Shown here in pieces: positions 1 to 6,249 of a stretch of 64,000 nt of DNA. Source of the DNA: an uncultured Pseudoalteromonas sp. (GTDB lineage Bacteria > Pseudomonadota > Gammaproteobacteria > Enterobacterales > Alteromonadaceae); contig CANLRB010000013.1 of assembly GCA_947493455.1 (NCBI GenBank), positions 1 to 64,000 on the forward strand. The letters are read 5' to 3'. How positions within the stretch are numbered: position 1 is the stretch's first letter; every line of letters starts with the position of its first letter. The translations under genes were made by a program, and so were the position numbers. A model generated the notes under the pieces. The model searched no databases. It was not told the origin of the DNA and saw only the letters and a program-made list of their open reading frames with translations.

Positions 1-578
1 ATGGCCAAGTCTAAATTAATTGAACGCTGTACGACGGGGTCTGGAAAGTAATAGCGCATTTTTTCTCTATCACATACGTTTTTTAGATTCACATTATGGG
101 CTGGCAGGTTGCACTGACTAGTCGTATTGGCCACATGAGCTTTTAAGTCAGCACCATGACGAACAATTTTAGTTCTGCGACGCAATAAATCGCGTGTAGC
201 CCGCATCTCTTTGTCATAGACATAAGCAAGGGGGAAGTTACCGCCACGGATGAGCTTGGCGATTTTATAAGAATCGATTTTGTCATTTTTAGCTTTACCA
301 CCATGAATGGCTTTCATGTAAAGTGCATGACCGAGAATAAAGTCGATATTATTCGCTTCACAGAAATCAGCAACCCAGTACCAACAGTGCATACACTCTA
401 CACCAACGACAATATCGCCAAGGTAGGGTTCAAGCAGATGTAATAATGCGACGGGATCATCTTTAATTTTTTGATGAACAAGAATAAGTCCAGTATTATC
501 AATAATACAGACGTAGAGTAATCGAGCATGTAAATCGATTCCACAATAGTATGGATGCATGTTATTGTAAAAGTTCAT
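1..578 (-). CDS. IS110-family transposase, N-terminal part (3' end outside window)
   Basis: DEDD-type transposase of the IS110 family, which works by a RuvC-like recombinase mechanism. The frame is open from the ATG at 578 to the window edge (192 codons). The start MNFYNNMHPYYCGIDLHA has an AGGAG about 8 bases upstream. Visible catalytic-region motifs are GIDLH (first Asp, residue ~15), GVECMH (Glu, residue ~60) and KNDKIDSYKIA (two Asp, residue ~102-106), followed by the RRRTKIVRHGADLKAHV segment typical of the family. The C-terminal Tnp_20 domain with the catalytic Ser lies beyond base 1. The gene is transcribed opposite to the integron cassettes next to it. Confidence 0.88.
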   Translation of the reverse strand, partial: MNFYNNMHPYYCGIDLHARLLYVCIIDNTGLILVHQKIKDDPVALLHLLEPYLGDIVVGVECMHCWYWVADFCEANNIDFILGHALYMKAIHGGKAKNDKIDSYKIAKLIRGGNFPLAYVYDKEMRATRDLLRRRTKIVRHGADLKAHVANTTSQCNLPAHNVNLKNVCDREKMRYYFPDPVVQRSINLDLA

Positions 579-657
579 TGAGCTTTCTCCTATTAAGGTT
601 GGTGCCTTTTTAGCTTAGCGAATTTCGCGATGCTAAGGAGGAGGCTCAATGATTATC
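1..657 (-). mobile_element. IS110-family insertion sequence, cut by the window edge, inserted in an integron attC site
   Basis: The first ~657 bases hold a transposase gene read leftwards plus its short upstream non-coding end. The right boundary is inferred: from about base 657 onward the sequence is an attC stem whose expected R'' core (ending AAC before CAAG) is missing and replaced by GATTAT, so the element end lies at about 650-657. A partial palindrome (TTAGC...GCTAA, about 610-636) lies in the non-coding end. IS110-family elements, in particular the IS1111-attC group, are known to target attC sites; the short 5' non-coding end would fit that arrangement. The left end is outside the window, so neither the full length nor any guide RNA region can be judged. 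Confidence 0.75.
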
Positions 658-750
658 AAGCCAATCAACTCGGACTAAAAAAGCTTGGCTTGGTTCGCGT
701 TGCTCACAAGTATAGCCAAGCATTTTTAGCCCGTTATTGGGGCGTTGAGG
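657..750 (+). other. attC site of the cassette disrupted by the IS (R'' core lost)
   Basis: Integron recombination site. The left arm from CAAGCCAATC to AAAGCTTGGCT (657-690) pairs with the right arm from AGCCAAGC to ATTGG (713-740), giving the long imperfect stem typical of attC. The R' core is GTT at 744-746, but it is followed by GAGG, the left end of the 177-bp element. The R'' core that should precede CAAG is absent because the IS110 element ends there. The cassette gene that owned this attC lies to the left of the IS, or was displaced by it. Confidence 0.75.
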
Positions 751-923
751 CTGTAGAATTACTCGAAATTGAAAACGTGGCATCAAAAGTTGGTGTCTGA
801 GATTGAAGAAACGTGCTGAATTTGCACAAACCTACCTCAGATTTCACGTAGAGACGCGATTTGAGATGTAATTTACAATAATTTTTATGACTGAAATTTC
901 AAAAATAGAAATTCTACAGTCTC
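747..923. repeat. 177-bp inverted-repeat element in attC core, copy 1
   Basis: Non-autonomous, MITE-like element. It starts GAGGCTGTAGAATT and ends AATTCTACAGTCTC; the ends are inverted repeats matching at 13 of 14 positions. It is flanked on both sides by GTT (744-746 and 924-926), the crossover triplet of attC. It is identical over its length to copy 3 and differs from copy 2 at three positions. It carries no convincing gene, only an open minus-strand frame of about 50 codons without a good start. It ends 22 bases before the start codon of the DUF4262 cassette gene, so it forms that gene's 5' region. Confidence 0.85.
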
Positions 924-945
924 GTTATATGCAAGAAAAATCACG

Positions 946-1380
946 ATGAGTAATTCTAAAATATTTAAAAAAGTGGATGAGGACATTGCAAAGTACGGAT
1001 GGCATGTTCTTTCTGTGGCGTGTGAGGATTCACCGAGCTTTTCTTATACGGTAGGCTTTGAGCAAACATTAAGCCATCCAGAAATAATAATGTCTGGTCT
1101 TGGTACTGAGCTTATGCACCACCTTTTGAATGATATAGGTGAATTAATCAAAAACGGTAGTTCATTTAAGAACGGTGATTTATCTAATGAGGTAGTAAAA
1201 GGGTTTCCTGTTAAATTTATAGAGGTCAAAGATAGTGCTCTATCCGAATATCTCAGGGTTGCCAAAGCACATTATGATAACAAGGGTTTTCGTGCACTTC
1301 AGTGTGTCTGGCCCGATAAGGACGGTGTATTCCAAACTGCAAGCAATCAAGATCAAGAGGTATTAGGTAAATGCATATAA
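946..1380 (+). CDS. DUF4262 family protein (integron cassette gene)
   Basis: Small soluble protein of 144 residues assigned to DUF4262 from its layout: an N-terminal Asp/Glu-rich helix, the segment GWHVLSVACEDSPSFSYTVG, then GFEQTLSHPEIIMSGLG and a C-terminal QCVWPDKDGVFQTA. The biochemical function of DUF4262 is unknown, though such genes are frequent in mobile regions. It is the only gene of a compact cassette (about 925-1438): it starts 20 bases after the cassette boundary and its TAA stop lies inside the R'' core of its own attC. No strong Shine-Dalgarno is visible and there is no terminator, as expected for a cassette. Transcription probably comes from upstream or from the adjacent 177-bp element. 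Confidence 0.8.
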   Translation: MSNSKIFKKVDEDIAKYGWHVLSVACEDSPSFSYTVGFEQTLSHPEIIMSGLGTELMHHLLNDIGELIKNGSSFKNGDLSNEVVKGFPVKFIEVKDSALSEYLRVAKAHYDNKGFRALQCVWPDKDGVFQTASNQDQEVLGKCI

Positions 1381-1444
1381 CAAGCAAAGGCTGCATCGCC
1401 CTGCGGGCTGGACGGCTTCGCCGCCGCAGCTTTGGGCGTTAGAT
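1375..1444 (+). other. attC site of the DUF4262 cassette
   Basis: A compact 70-bp attC. R'' is ATATAAC (1375-1381) and R' is GTTAGAT (1438-1444). R'' is the exact reverse complement of GTTATAT, the junction at which this cassette begins (924-930), as expected for a cassette that closes on itself when excised. The intervening arms (GGCTGC...GCAGC and CGGCTTCGCCG) form a strong hairpin. The next cassette begins with the TT of this R' core. Confidence 0.88.
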
Positions 1445-1475
1445 TTTAGTGAAGCCTTAAAGGAATAATTCAGGC

Positions 1476-1964
1476 ATGAAGAATATATTAATACTTTTGT
1501 TAGTTATTTTTATAACAGGGTGTGCAACGCTGCATTCACCTATTCCAAAAGATTACGATGGCGCGACATCTTTGTTTTCAAGCTCAGAAAATAAAACTAA
1601 AGATAGTGGTACACACTTGTTTTATTTAGAGAAGGTTAATAACAAAGAAATATATAATGCTGCGATAGCTACAAGGAACTCAAGCCAAGGACAAGGCTTT
1701 CACTTAACTACAAACTTGTTGGAAACGGTAGTTCCGTCTCAAAAAGCTACATTTACTATCGTTGGCACTTCGATTTATGCAGCACCAATTCAAACATTAA
1801 CGAATGATACTCTTTTGGTTAGAGGGAATATCACTTTTGTACCTGAGCGTTATACCGATTATGTTGTAAAAGGAATACTCGGCAAAGAATACTCTGCCGT
1901 TTGGGTAGAAAATAAAGAAACCGGCAAACTTGTTTCTGAAAAAATTGAGCTCAAGCAAAATTAA
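1476..1964 (+). CDS. Predicted lipoprotein, function unknown (integron cassette gene)
   Basis: A 162-residue protein with a clear lipoprotein signal: MKNILILLLVIFITGCATLH, lipobox ITGC with Cys16 as the likely acylated residue. The mature part has no motif I recognise; it alternates polar and beta-prone stretches (EKVNNKEIYNAAIATRN, TFTIVGTSIYAAPI). It sits alone in its cassette, 36 bases after the boundary, with AGGA about 11 bases before the ATG. Secreted and lipid-anchored hypothetical proteins are common cassette cargo in marine integrons. This is the only cassette here without a copy of the 177-bp element in front of it. Confidence 0.8.
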   Translation: MKNILILLLVIFITGCATLHSPIPKDYDGATSLFSSSENKTKDSGTHLFYLEKVNNKEIYNAAIATRNSSQGQGFHLTTNLLETVVPSQKATFTIVGTSIYAAPIQTLTNDTLLVRGNITFVPERYTDYVVKGILGKEYSAVWVENKETGKLVSEKIELKQN

Positions 1965-1965
1965 A

Positions 1966-2070
1966 ATCTAACAAGCCATTACAGTAACGGGACTGTTAAC
2001 AGCTTGCTCGGTTCCGCTTCGCTTCACAATTTTAGCAAGCTATTATCAGCCCCTGAATGGGGCGTTGAGG
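1966..2070 (+). other. attC site of the lipoprotein cassette, R' core occupied by the element
   Basis: R'' ATCTAAC (1966-1972) is the exact complement of this cassette's own start GTTAGAT (1438-1444). Arms CCATTACAG...CTGAATGG and AACAGCTTGCT...AGCAAGC fold into a long VCR-like stem. The R' triplet GTT at 2064-2066 is followed by GAGG of element copy 2 rather than by the next cassette. The native R' GTTAGAT reappears 180 bases further on at 2244. Confidence 0.87.
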
Positions 2071-2243
2071 CTGTAGAATTACTCGAAATTGAAAACGTGG
2101 CATCAAAAGTAGGTGTCTGAGATTGAAAAAACGTACTGAATTTGCACAAACCTACCTCAGATTTCACGTAGAGACGCGATTTGAGATGTAATTTACAATA
2201 ATTTTTATGACTGAAATTTCAAAAATAGAAATTCTACAGTCTC
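2067..2243. repeat. 177-bp inverted-repeat element in attC core, copy 2
   Basis: Same length, ends and GTT flanks (2064-2066, 2244-2246) as copies 1 and 3, with three substitutions in its left half (the AGTAGG, GAAAAAACG and GTACTG stretches). The unrelated flanks, the lipoprotein attC on the left and the membrane-protein cassette on the right, show that the repeat ends exactly at the inverted termini. It ends 30 bases before the TTG start of the next cassette gene. Confidence 0.85.
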
Positions 2244-2273
2244 GTTAGATTTTTCTTCTAGAATGGAGTTCTT

Positions 2274-2801
2274 TTGAAAAGGTTTTTATTTATTTTCGGA
2301 TTGCTTAGTCCTTCGGTTTGTTTCGCAAATGGCGGTCTCCCGATAATATGGATGCTAAACACTTACGCTCTTTTGGTTGGAATAGTTTTTGTATTTTTCA
2401 TTGAGCGAGCTTACCTAAAAAAACTTGTAAGACCTGAGCACCACTCTCATCTGAGTGGACTAGTAATTAAATTTAATTGTTACTCAACGTTGTTTGGTGT
2501 TATTGCTTTACCAATCTTTATGATTATTGTGCAACTCGAACCACTTGGTTATATGATTCAAAGTAATACAACTAAAGAGACTATGACTCTAATTTGGTGG
2601 TTATCATTAAGTGTCGATTTATTTCTTGCTTATCTAGGTACTGTTTTTATTGAATACTTCGTGTTAAAAAAGTTTGAATATTGGTCAGATGAAATAAAAC
2701 CAAAATTATTACTTAAGCACTCATTTGTTTTTAATGCTTTTAGCTACTTAACTTTGTGTGTAATTGTATTCATTACATTTTTATATTTTAAACTTGCTTA
2801 G
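2274..2801 (+). CDS. Four-helix membrane protein, function unknown (integron cassette gene)
   Basis: A 175-residue, very hydrophobic protein. The first segment (residues 1-18, ending VCFA) may be a cleaved signal. Further membrane segments are at about 24-43, 70-90, 106-127 and 150-172. Charged loops include RAYLKKLVRPEHHSH and KKFEYWSDEIKPK. I recognise no family. The start is TTG at 2274, supported by GGAG (2265-2268) five bases upstream; no ATG fits the signal-like N-terminus. It is alone in its cassette. Base composition is visibly more AT-rich than the chromosomal genes to the right, in line with cassette origin. Confidence 0.75.
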   Translation: MKRFLFIFGLLSPSVCFANGGLPIIWMLNTYALLVGIVFVFFIERAYLKKLVRPEHHSHLSGLVIKFNCYSTLFGVIALPIFMIIVQLEPLGYMIQSNTTKETMTLIWWLSLSVDLFLAYLGTVFIEYFVLKKFEYWSDEIKPKLLLKHSFVFNAFSYLTLCVIVFITFLYFKLA

Positions 2802-2805
2802 AAAA

Positions 2806-2908
2806 ACCTAACAAGGCCGTTAAAGCATGGACACAAAATAGCAGGCTTGTGCTCCTTTATCGCTAATTTTAGCCTGCTATTTTGTGCCGTTTACGGCAAG
2901 CGTTGAGG
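2806..2908 (+). other. attC site of the membrane-protein cassette, R' core occupied by the element
   Basis: R'' ACCTAAC (2806-2812) matches the complement of the cassette start GTTAGAT with one mismatch. The stem is strong: the left arm with CACAAAATAGCAGGCT (about 2831-2846) pairs with AGCCTGCTATTTTGTG (about 2868-2883), and GCCGT pairs with ACGGC further out. GTT at 2902-2904 is followed by element copy 3. The central layout resembles the other attC sites of this array, which suggests one species-type family of attC. Confidence 0.87.
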
Positions 2909-3081
2909 CTGTAGAATTACTCGAAATTGAAAACGTGGCATCAAAAGTTGGTGTCTGAGATTGAAGAAACGTGCTGAATTTGCACAAACCTACCTCAGAT
3001 TTCACGTAGAGACGCGATTTGAGATGTAATTTACAATAATTTTTATGACTGAAATTTCAAAAATAGAAATTCTACAGTCTC
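2905..3081. repeat. 177-bp inverted-repeat element in attC core, copy 3
   Basis: Identical over all 177 positions to copy 1 although the two lie more than 2 kb apart in unrelated surroundings. This points to recent spread or to homogenisation. GTT flanks are at 2902-2904 and 3082-3084. It lies directly before the macro-domain cassette, ending 25 bases before that gene's start. Confidence 0.85.
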
Positions 3082-3106
3082 GTTAGCTTTACCTCGAGTC
3101 TAGAGT

Positions 3107-3571
3107 ATGAATTTTGATAACGTCGAAGGTGACATTTTAAATCAAGATGTAGAAGTCATCATTAATAGTTGGAACCGAAACATTATTCCTTGGTGGCTTC
3201 TTCTCCCTCAAGGCGTTTCAGGTGCAATTAAGAAAGTTGGTGGAACAAAACCATTTAAAGAAGTAGCAAAATTTGGTGCTATTCCCTTAGGTGAAGCAAG
3301 ATTAACCTCATCTGGGAAACTACCATTTGAAGCTATTATCCACGTCGCTGGTATCAATATGTTTTGGTTTGCGACAAGGTATTCGATTGAACAATCGGTG
3401 ATTAACGCTATGAAAATCGTCGATAGCAAAGGCTATAAAAGTGTAGCGTTTCCTTTAATAGGAGCTGGTTCAGGAAATAGGAGTGAACAATGGTCATTAG
3501 AAATAATGCAGAGCGCTTTTTCTAACATCGAGTCCACAGCTAAAGTTAAAATTGTAAAATATTTCAAGTAA
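3107..3571 (+). CDS. Macro-domain protein, divergent nucleotide-binding loop (integron cassette gene)
   Basis: A single macro domain of 154 residues. Macro domains bind ADP-ribose or related ligands and some remove ADP-ribose or O-acetyl-ADP-ribose. The N-terminal GDIL motif (residues 8-11), the ligand-loop region EVIINSWNRN...PQGVSGAIKKVGG (17-48), the IIHVAGI strand (~78-84) and the second loop PLIGAGSGNRS (~117-127) are all present. The usual NAAN and Gly-rich GGGV segment is replaced by NSWNRN and LLLPQGV, marking a divergent subfamily, so activity cannot be assumed. ATG at 3107 follows a weak TAGAG. It is the last cassette of the array. A second, unrelated macro protein lies at 12371-12829. 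Confidence 0.85.
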   Translation: MNFDNVEGDILNQDVEVIINSWNRNIIPWWLLLPQGVSGAIKKVGGTKPFKEVAKFGAIPLGEARLTSSGKLPFEAIIHVAGINMFWFATRYSIEQSVINAMKIVDSKGYKSVAFPLIGAGSGNRSEQWSLEIMQSAFSNIESTAKVKIVKYFK

Positions 3572-3674
3572 AGCCATACAAGGACTTGAACCAAAGAACA
3601 TAAAATAACAAGCTTGCGCTCATTCGTCGTTTAGTTTAGCCAACTAACTTTAGCCGCTTTTGGTGGCGTTCGAA
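3571..3674 (+). other. Degenerate terminal attC of the integron array
   Basis: After the macro gene a sequence resembling the other attC sites (AAATAACAAGCTTGCGCTC, then GCCGC and GGCGTT) ends in GTTCGAAG at 3668. The R'' equivalent is GCCATAC instead of the expected AGCTAAC, and the arms pair poorly, so it is probably decayed. A further GGGCGCAGTTAGATT at 3686-3700 looks like a leftover R' core. From about 3700 on there are no more attC features. The stretch to 3832 contains only a short GC-rich hairpin (3778-3797). I take this as the distal end of the integron. Confidence 0.55.
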
Positions 3675-3832
3675 GGGCCAAGCCTGGGCGCAGTTAGATT
3701 AAACCAAAACCTATGGGTCATATCTGACAAGTTAATTTAAGGCTCATTCAACTAAAGATTCATCCACTTAAAGAAGGAAGCGCGACTTTGCGCGCTTATT
3801 TACTCGCTCCGCTCTAGCCAGTACAGCTCGAA

Positions 3833-4306
3833 TTAATTTTGTTCGAGCCAGTTTTGTGCGGATGCTAAATTGCTAAACGCACTGCCGTGAATGGTCATAA
3901 TATAATGATTACCGTTGAGCTCGGTTGTAAACAACACGCTTTCACCTTGTTGGATGCTGGTGGCTTGGCTATTTGTTTTTATCCATTCTTGGCTAGTATT
4001 TTTTTCTTTTAATAACAAGCTAACATCGTAAACTGAGCCATCTTTTGATGGTGTAACGGCGAGTTCCAACTCGTTGTTTTCATCTTTTTCAATTCGAACG
4101 GTCGCTGTTTTACCATAATTAACCATTAACATTGGTTTAGCGTAGAGTTGACCCGCACTTAGCTTTTGCGCGAGTGATGCGTTTTTGCTAAGCGCTTCTG
4201 CTTTTTGCACGCTTACTTTAATTGCAAAAAGAGGTTCTGAACTTTGCGCATGCAGTGAAAGTGATGCCAGTATTAAAAGTAAAAATATGTATATGTATTT
4301 TTTCAT
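3833..4306 (-). CDS. Secreted protein of unknown function
   Basis: A 157-residue protein with a clear signal peptide (MKKYIYIFLLLILASLSLHA, cleavage after LHA) and a mature region of about 137 residues rich in beta-prone stretches, for example AKPMLMVNYGKTATVRIEKD and TSIQQGESVLFTTELNG. I recognise no family with confidence. The open frame extends to 4330, but the ATG at 4306 has GGAG six bases upstream and begins the signal peptide directly, so I use it. It is divergent from the membrane-anchored HTH gene at 4479, with about 170 bases between them that must hold both promoters. It marks the return to ordinary chromosome after the integron. Confidence 0.7.
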   Translation of the reverse strand: MKKYIYIFLLLILASLSLHAQSSEPLFAIKVSVQKAEALSKNASLAQKLSAGQLYAKPMLMVNYGKTATVRIEKDENNELELAVTPSKDGSVYDVSLLLKEKNTSQEWIKTNSQATSIQQGESVLFTTELNGNHYIMTIHGSAFSNLASAQNWLEQN

Positions 4307-4478
4307 GCTTTTCTCCAGTGTTTTTGACACCGATTATTATTTTTAAATTATGCGTGAAAATAAAGCTAGTTTATTGATATTCCAAATATTCATGGTCATG
4401 AATAAGTGTTAATCACTACACAATGAATGGCTCTTTAGGCACAATAGCCCCATTCATTAGAAAATTAAATATGAAAAT

Positions 4479-5045
4479 ATGGAATTTGCTAAAAAGTTGG
4501 TGGCACTGCGTCAAAAAAAGGGATGGACGCAAGCATTTGCTGCGCGTGAAATCGGCATACAGCAGTCGTATTTATCTAAGTTGGAAAACGCCAAATGTTT
4601 GCCATCACCCGAGGTGATAAAACAAATAAGTGATGTGTATCAAGTTACAAAAAACGAACTTGCGCTGCCTAGCACAATGAGCGACGAGCAATATAAAAAA
4701 CATATTTACTGGACTTTTTCGCTCTTTTTTGTCGCGACTTTGATGTTTATCGCAGCGCACTTTAAGCTATTTTACGGGCAAACATTTTACACTTATCAGT
4801 TTTCCTTGAGCTCAGAGCAAAGTGATTTGCCTAACACCGGGTATCATATTAGTGAGCTTTATTTAGGGGAGCGTTACCTAGAACAGTTAGACTTAAATAC
4901 CATAGAGTATCGCCTCATTGGTCAGCGAGAAGTAGAACGACCTGAAAACAATTGGCTCTATGCTGTTGCTTTATTGTTTTTGACACTGTCATTGATGCTA
5001 TCGCTATTTAGCTATTTAAAACGACGTGAAAAAGTACACAGCTAA
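4479..5045 (+). CDS. XRE-type HTH regulator with membrane-anchored C-terminus
   Basis: A 188-residue protein. Residues 5-62 form a Cro/CI (XRE) helix-turn-helix, with AFAAREIGIQQSYLSKLENA as the helix-turn-helix core. After a linker come two membrane segments (about 72-90 and 158-180) flanking an extracytoplasmic stretch of about 65 residues (QTFYTYQFSLSSEQSD...). That layout suggests a regulator tethered to the inner membrane that may sense a periplasmic signal. The divergent neighbour (3833-4306) encodes a secreted protein and is a plausible target or partner by position only. No strong ribosome site is visible at the ATG. Confidence 0.8.
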   Translation: MEFAKKLVALRQKKGWTQAFAAREIGIQQSYLSKLENAKCLPSPEVIKQISDVYQVTKNELALPSTMSDEQYKKHIYWTFSLFFVATLMFIAAHFKLFYGQTFYTYQFSLSSEQSDLPNTGYHISELYLGERYLEQLDLNTIEYRLIGQREVERPENNWLYAVALLFLTLSLMLSLFSYLKRREKVHS

Positions 5046-5069
5046 TCGTATAACTGTGTACTGCATTGC

Positions 5070-6122
5070 TTAAAATGGTGCTGGGAACTGGCGCAACACG
5101 TGTGCGATATCTTGGTGAAGTTGATCTGAATAAGTCAATGAGAATGCGTCGATATCTTCCGTTAATTGATGCAGTGAGGTGGCACCAATAATGGTGGATG
5201 TCACACCGTCGACTTTGTCACACCAAGCCAGTGCTAGTTGACTAGGTGAAATGCCGTGATCGCGAGCGACTTGACAGTAAGCGTTAATTGCTGCTTCTGA
5301 TTGCTCGGTATTTCTAAATAGTCCATTTCGCTGCATCAGTGTCCAGCGAGAACCTTCAGGTCTTGCACCGTTGAGGTATTTGCCGCTGAGCATACCGCCA
5401 GCAAGCGGAGACCAAGGCAAATATGCAATATCTTCATGAATGCATTGTTCAATTAAGTACGGCCAGTCTTTACTGTGCAGCAAGTTAAACTCGTTTTGAA
5501 TTGACGTCACTTTTGGTAATGAGTTTTCTTTTGCTAATTGAAGGTATTGTGAAATGCCCCAAGGCGTATCATCAGATAAACCAAAGTGACGAATTTTTCC
5601 TGCCTTGATACATGCATCGACAGCAGTAAGAATATCGAGCATTTGGTCGCTATGCTGCGCTGCATTTATTTCACTAAAACGGACATCATTTGGCATGTGA
5701 TTGCCAAAGTGTGGTGAAGTTCGATTTGGCCAATGTAATTGATACAGGTCGATGTAGTCTGTTTGTAAGCGCTTTAATGATGCATCTACAGCCGCATATA
5801 TTGCTTCTCCAGTTATTCCTTCGCCGCCGCGCACCCAAGGCAAACCCGGACCGGCTATTTTGGTTGCGACAATCCAGTCTTTTCGTTTTGTAGGGTTGGC
5901 CGCAAAGTAATTGCCGATAATCGATTCAGTTTTGCCATAGGTATTTGGGCTTGGCGGTACTGCGTACATTTCGGCGGTGTCGAGAAAGTTAACGCCGCGG
6001 CTTGCCGCATATTCAATTTGTTGATTGGCGTCCTGTTGATTGTTTTGCAGTCCCCAAGTCATTGAACCTAAACAAACTCGCGAGACATTGACTTGGCTGT
6101 GGCCAAGTTGTGTATAGAGCAT
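5070..6122 (-). CDS. tas: Aldo/keto reductase, Tas-like
   Basis: NADP(H)-dependent aldo/keto reductase of the Tas (YgdS-like) type, 350 residues, folding as a TIM barrel. Family landmarks are MLYTQLGHSQVNVSRVCLGS at the N-terminus, FLDTAEMYAVPP with the catalytic Asp and Tyr (~residues 51-57), a Lys in VATKIAGPG (~88) and DYIDLYQLHWPNR with the catalytic His (~128). C-terminal cofactor contacts are in the TSTIIGATSLHQL stretch. The physiological substrate of Tas is not well defined. The frame runs to 6164, but ATG 6122 has AGAGGAA directly upstream and matches the family start. It is transcribed divergently from mrcB. Confidence 0.9.
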   Translation of the reverse strand: MLYTQLGHSQVNVSRVCLGSMTWGLQNNQQDANQQIEYAASRGVNFLDTAEMYAVPPSPNTYGKTESIIGNYFAANPTKRKDWIVATKIAGPGLPWVRGGEGITGEAIYAAVDASLKRLQTDYIDLYQLHWPNRTSPHFGNHMPNDVRFSEINAAQHSDQMLDILTAVDACIKAGKIRHFGLSDDTPWGISQYLQLAKENSLPKVTSIQNEFNLLHSKDWPYLIEQCIHEDIAYLPWSPLAGGMLSGKYLNGARPEGSRWTLMQRNGLFRNTEQSEAAINAYCQVARDHGISPSQLALAWCDKVDGVTSTIIGATSLHQLTEDIDAFSLTYSDQLHQDIAHVLRQFPAPF

Positions 6123-6249
6123 AATTCCTCTTTGCGTTTGCAAAAAAGCGATACGGTACAACAAAGTTAACTAAAGATGACGACACAGGCAATGCCATTT
6201 TCGATAAAAACAGGTATTATTTAGCGGTTGTATATTGAATGAATTTATT

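Noticed and set aside
747-923. A real gene on the minus strand of the 177-bp element
   Set aside because: An open frame of about 50 codons exists but lacks a proper start and ribosome site and matches nothing I recognise; it is probably chance or a transposase remnant.
747-923. A consensus sigma-70 promoter inside the element
   Set aside because: TACAAT is a fair -10 but no -35 is correctly spaced; kept only as a hypothesis.
747-3081. The three-fold repeat as a CRISPR array
   Set aside because: Units are 177 bp, spaced about 1.3 and 0.8 kb apart with genes between; no short direct repeats or spacers.
747-3081. The 177-bp element as a group IIC-attC intron
   Set aside because: Far too short, no reverse transcriptase, no domain V-like hairpin, and it has terminal inverted repeats.
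946-3571. Toxin-antitoxin modules among the cassettes
   Set aside because: Each cassette has one gene and none resembles a known toxin or antitoxin.
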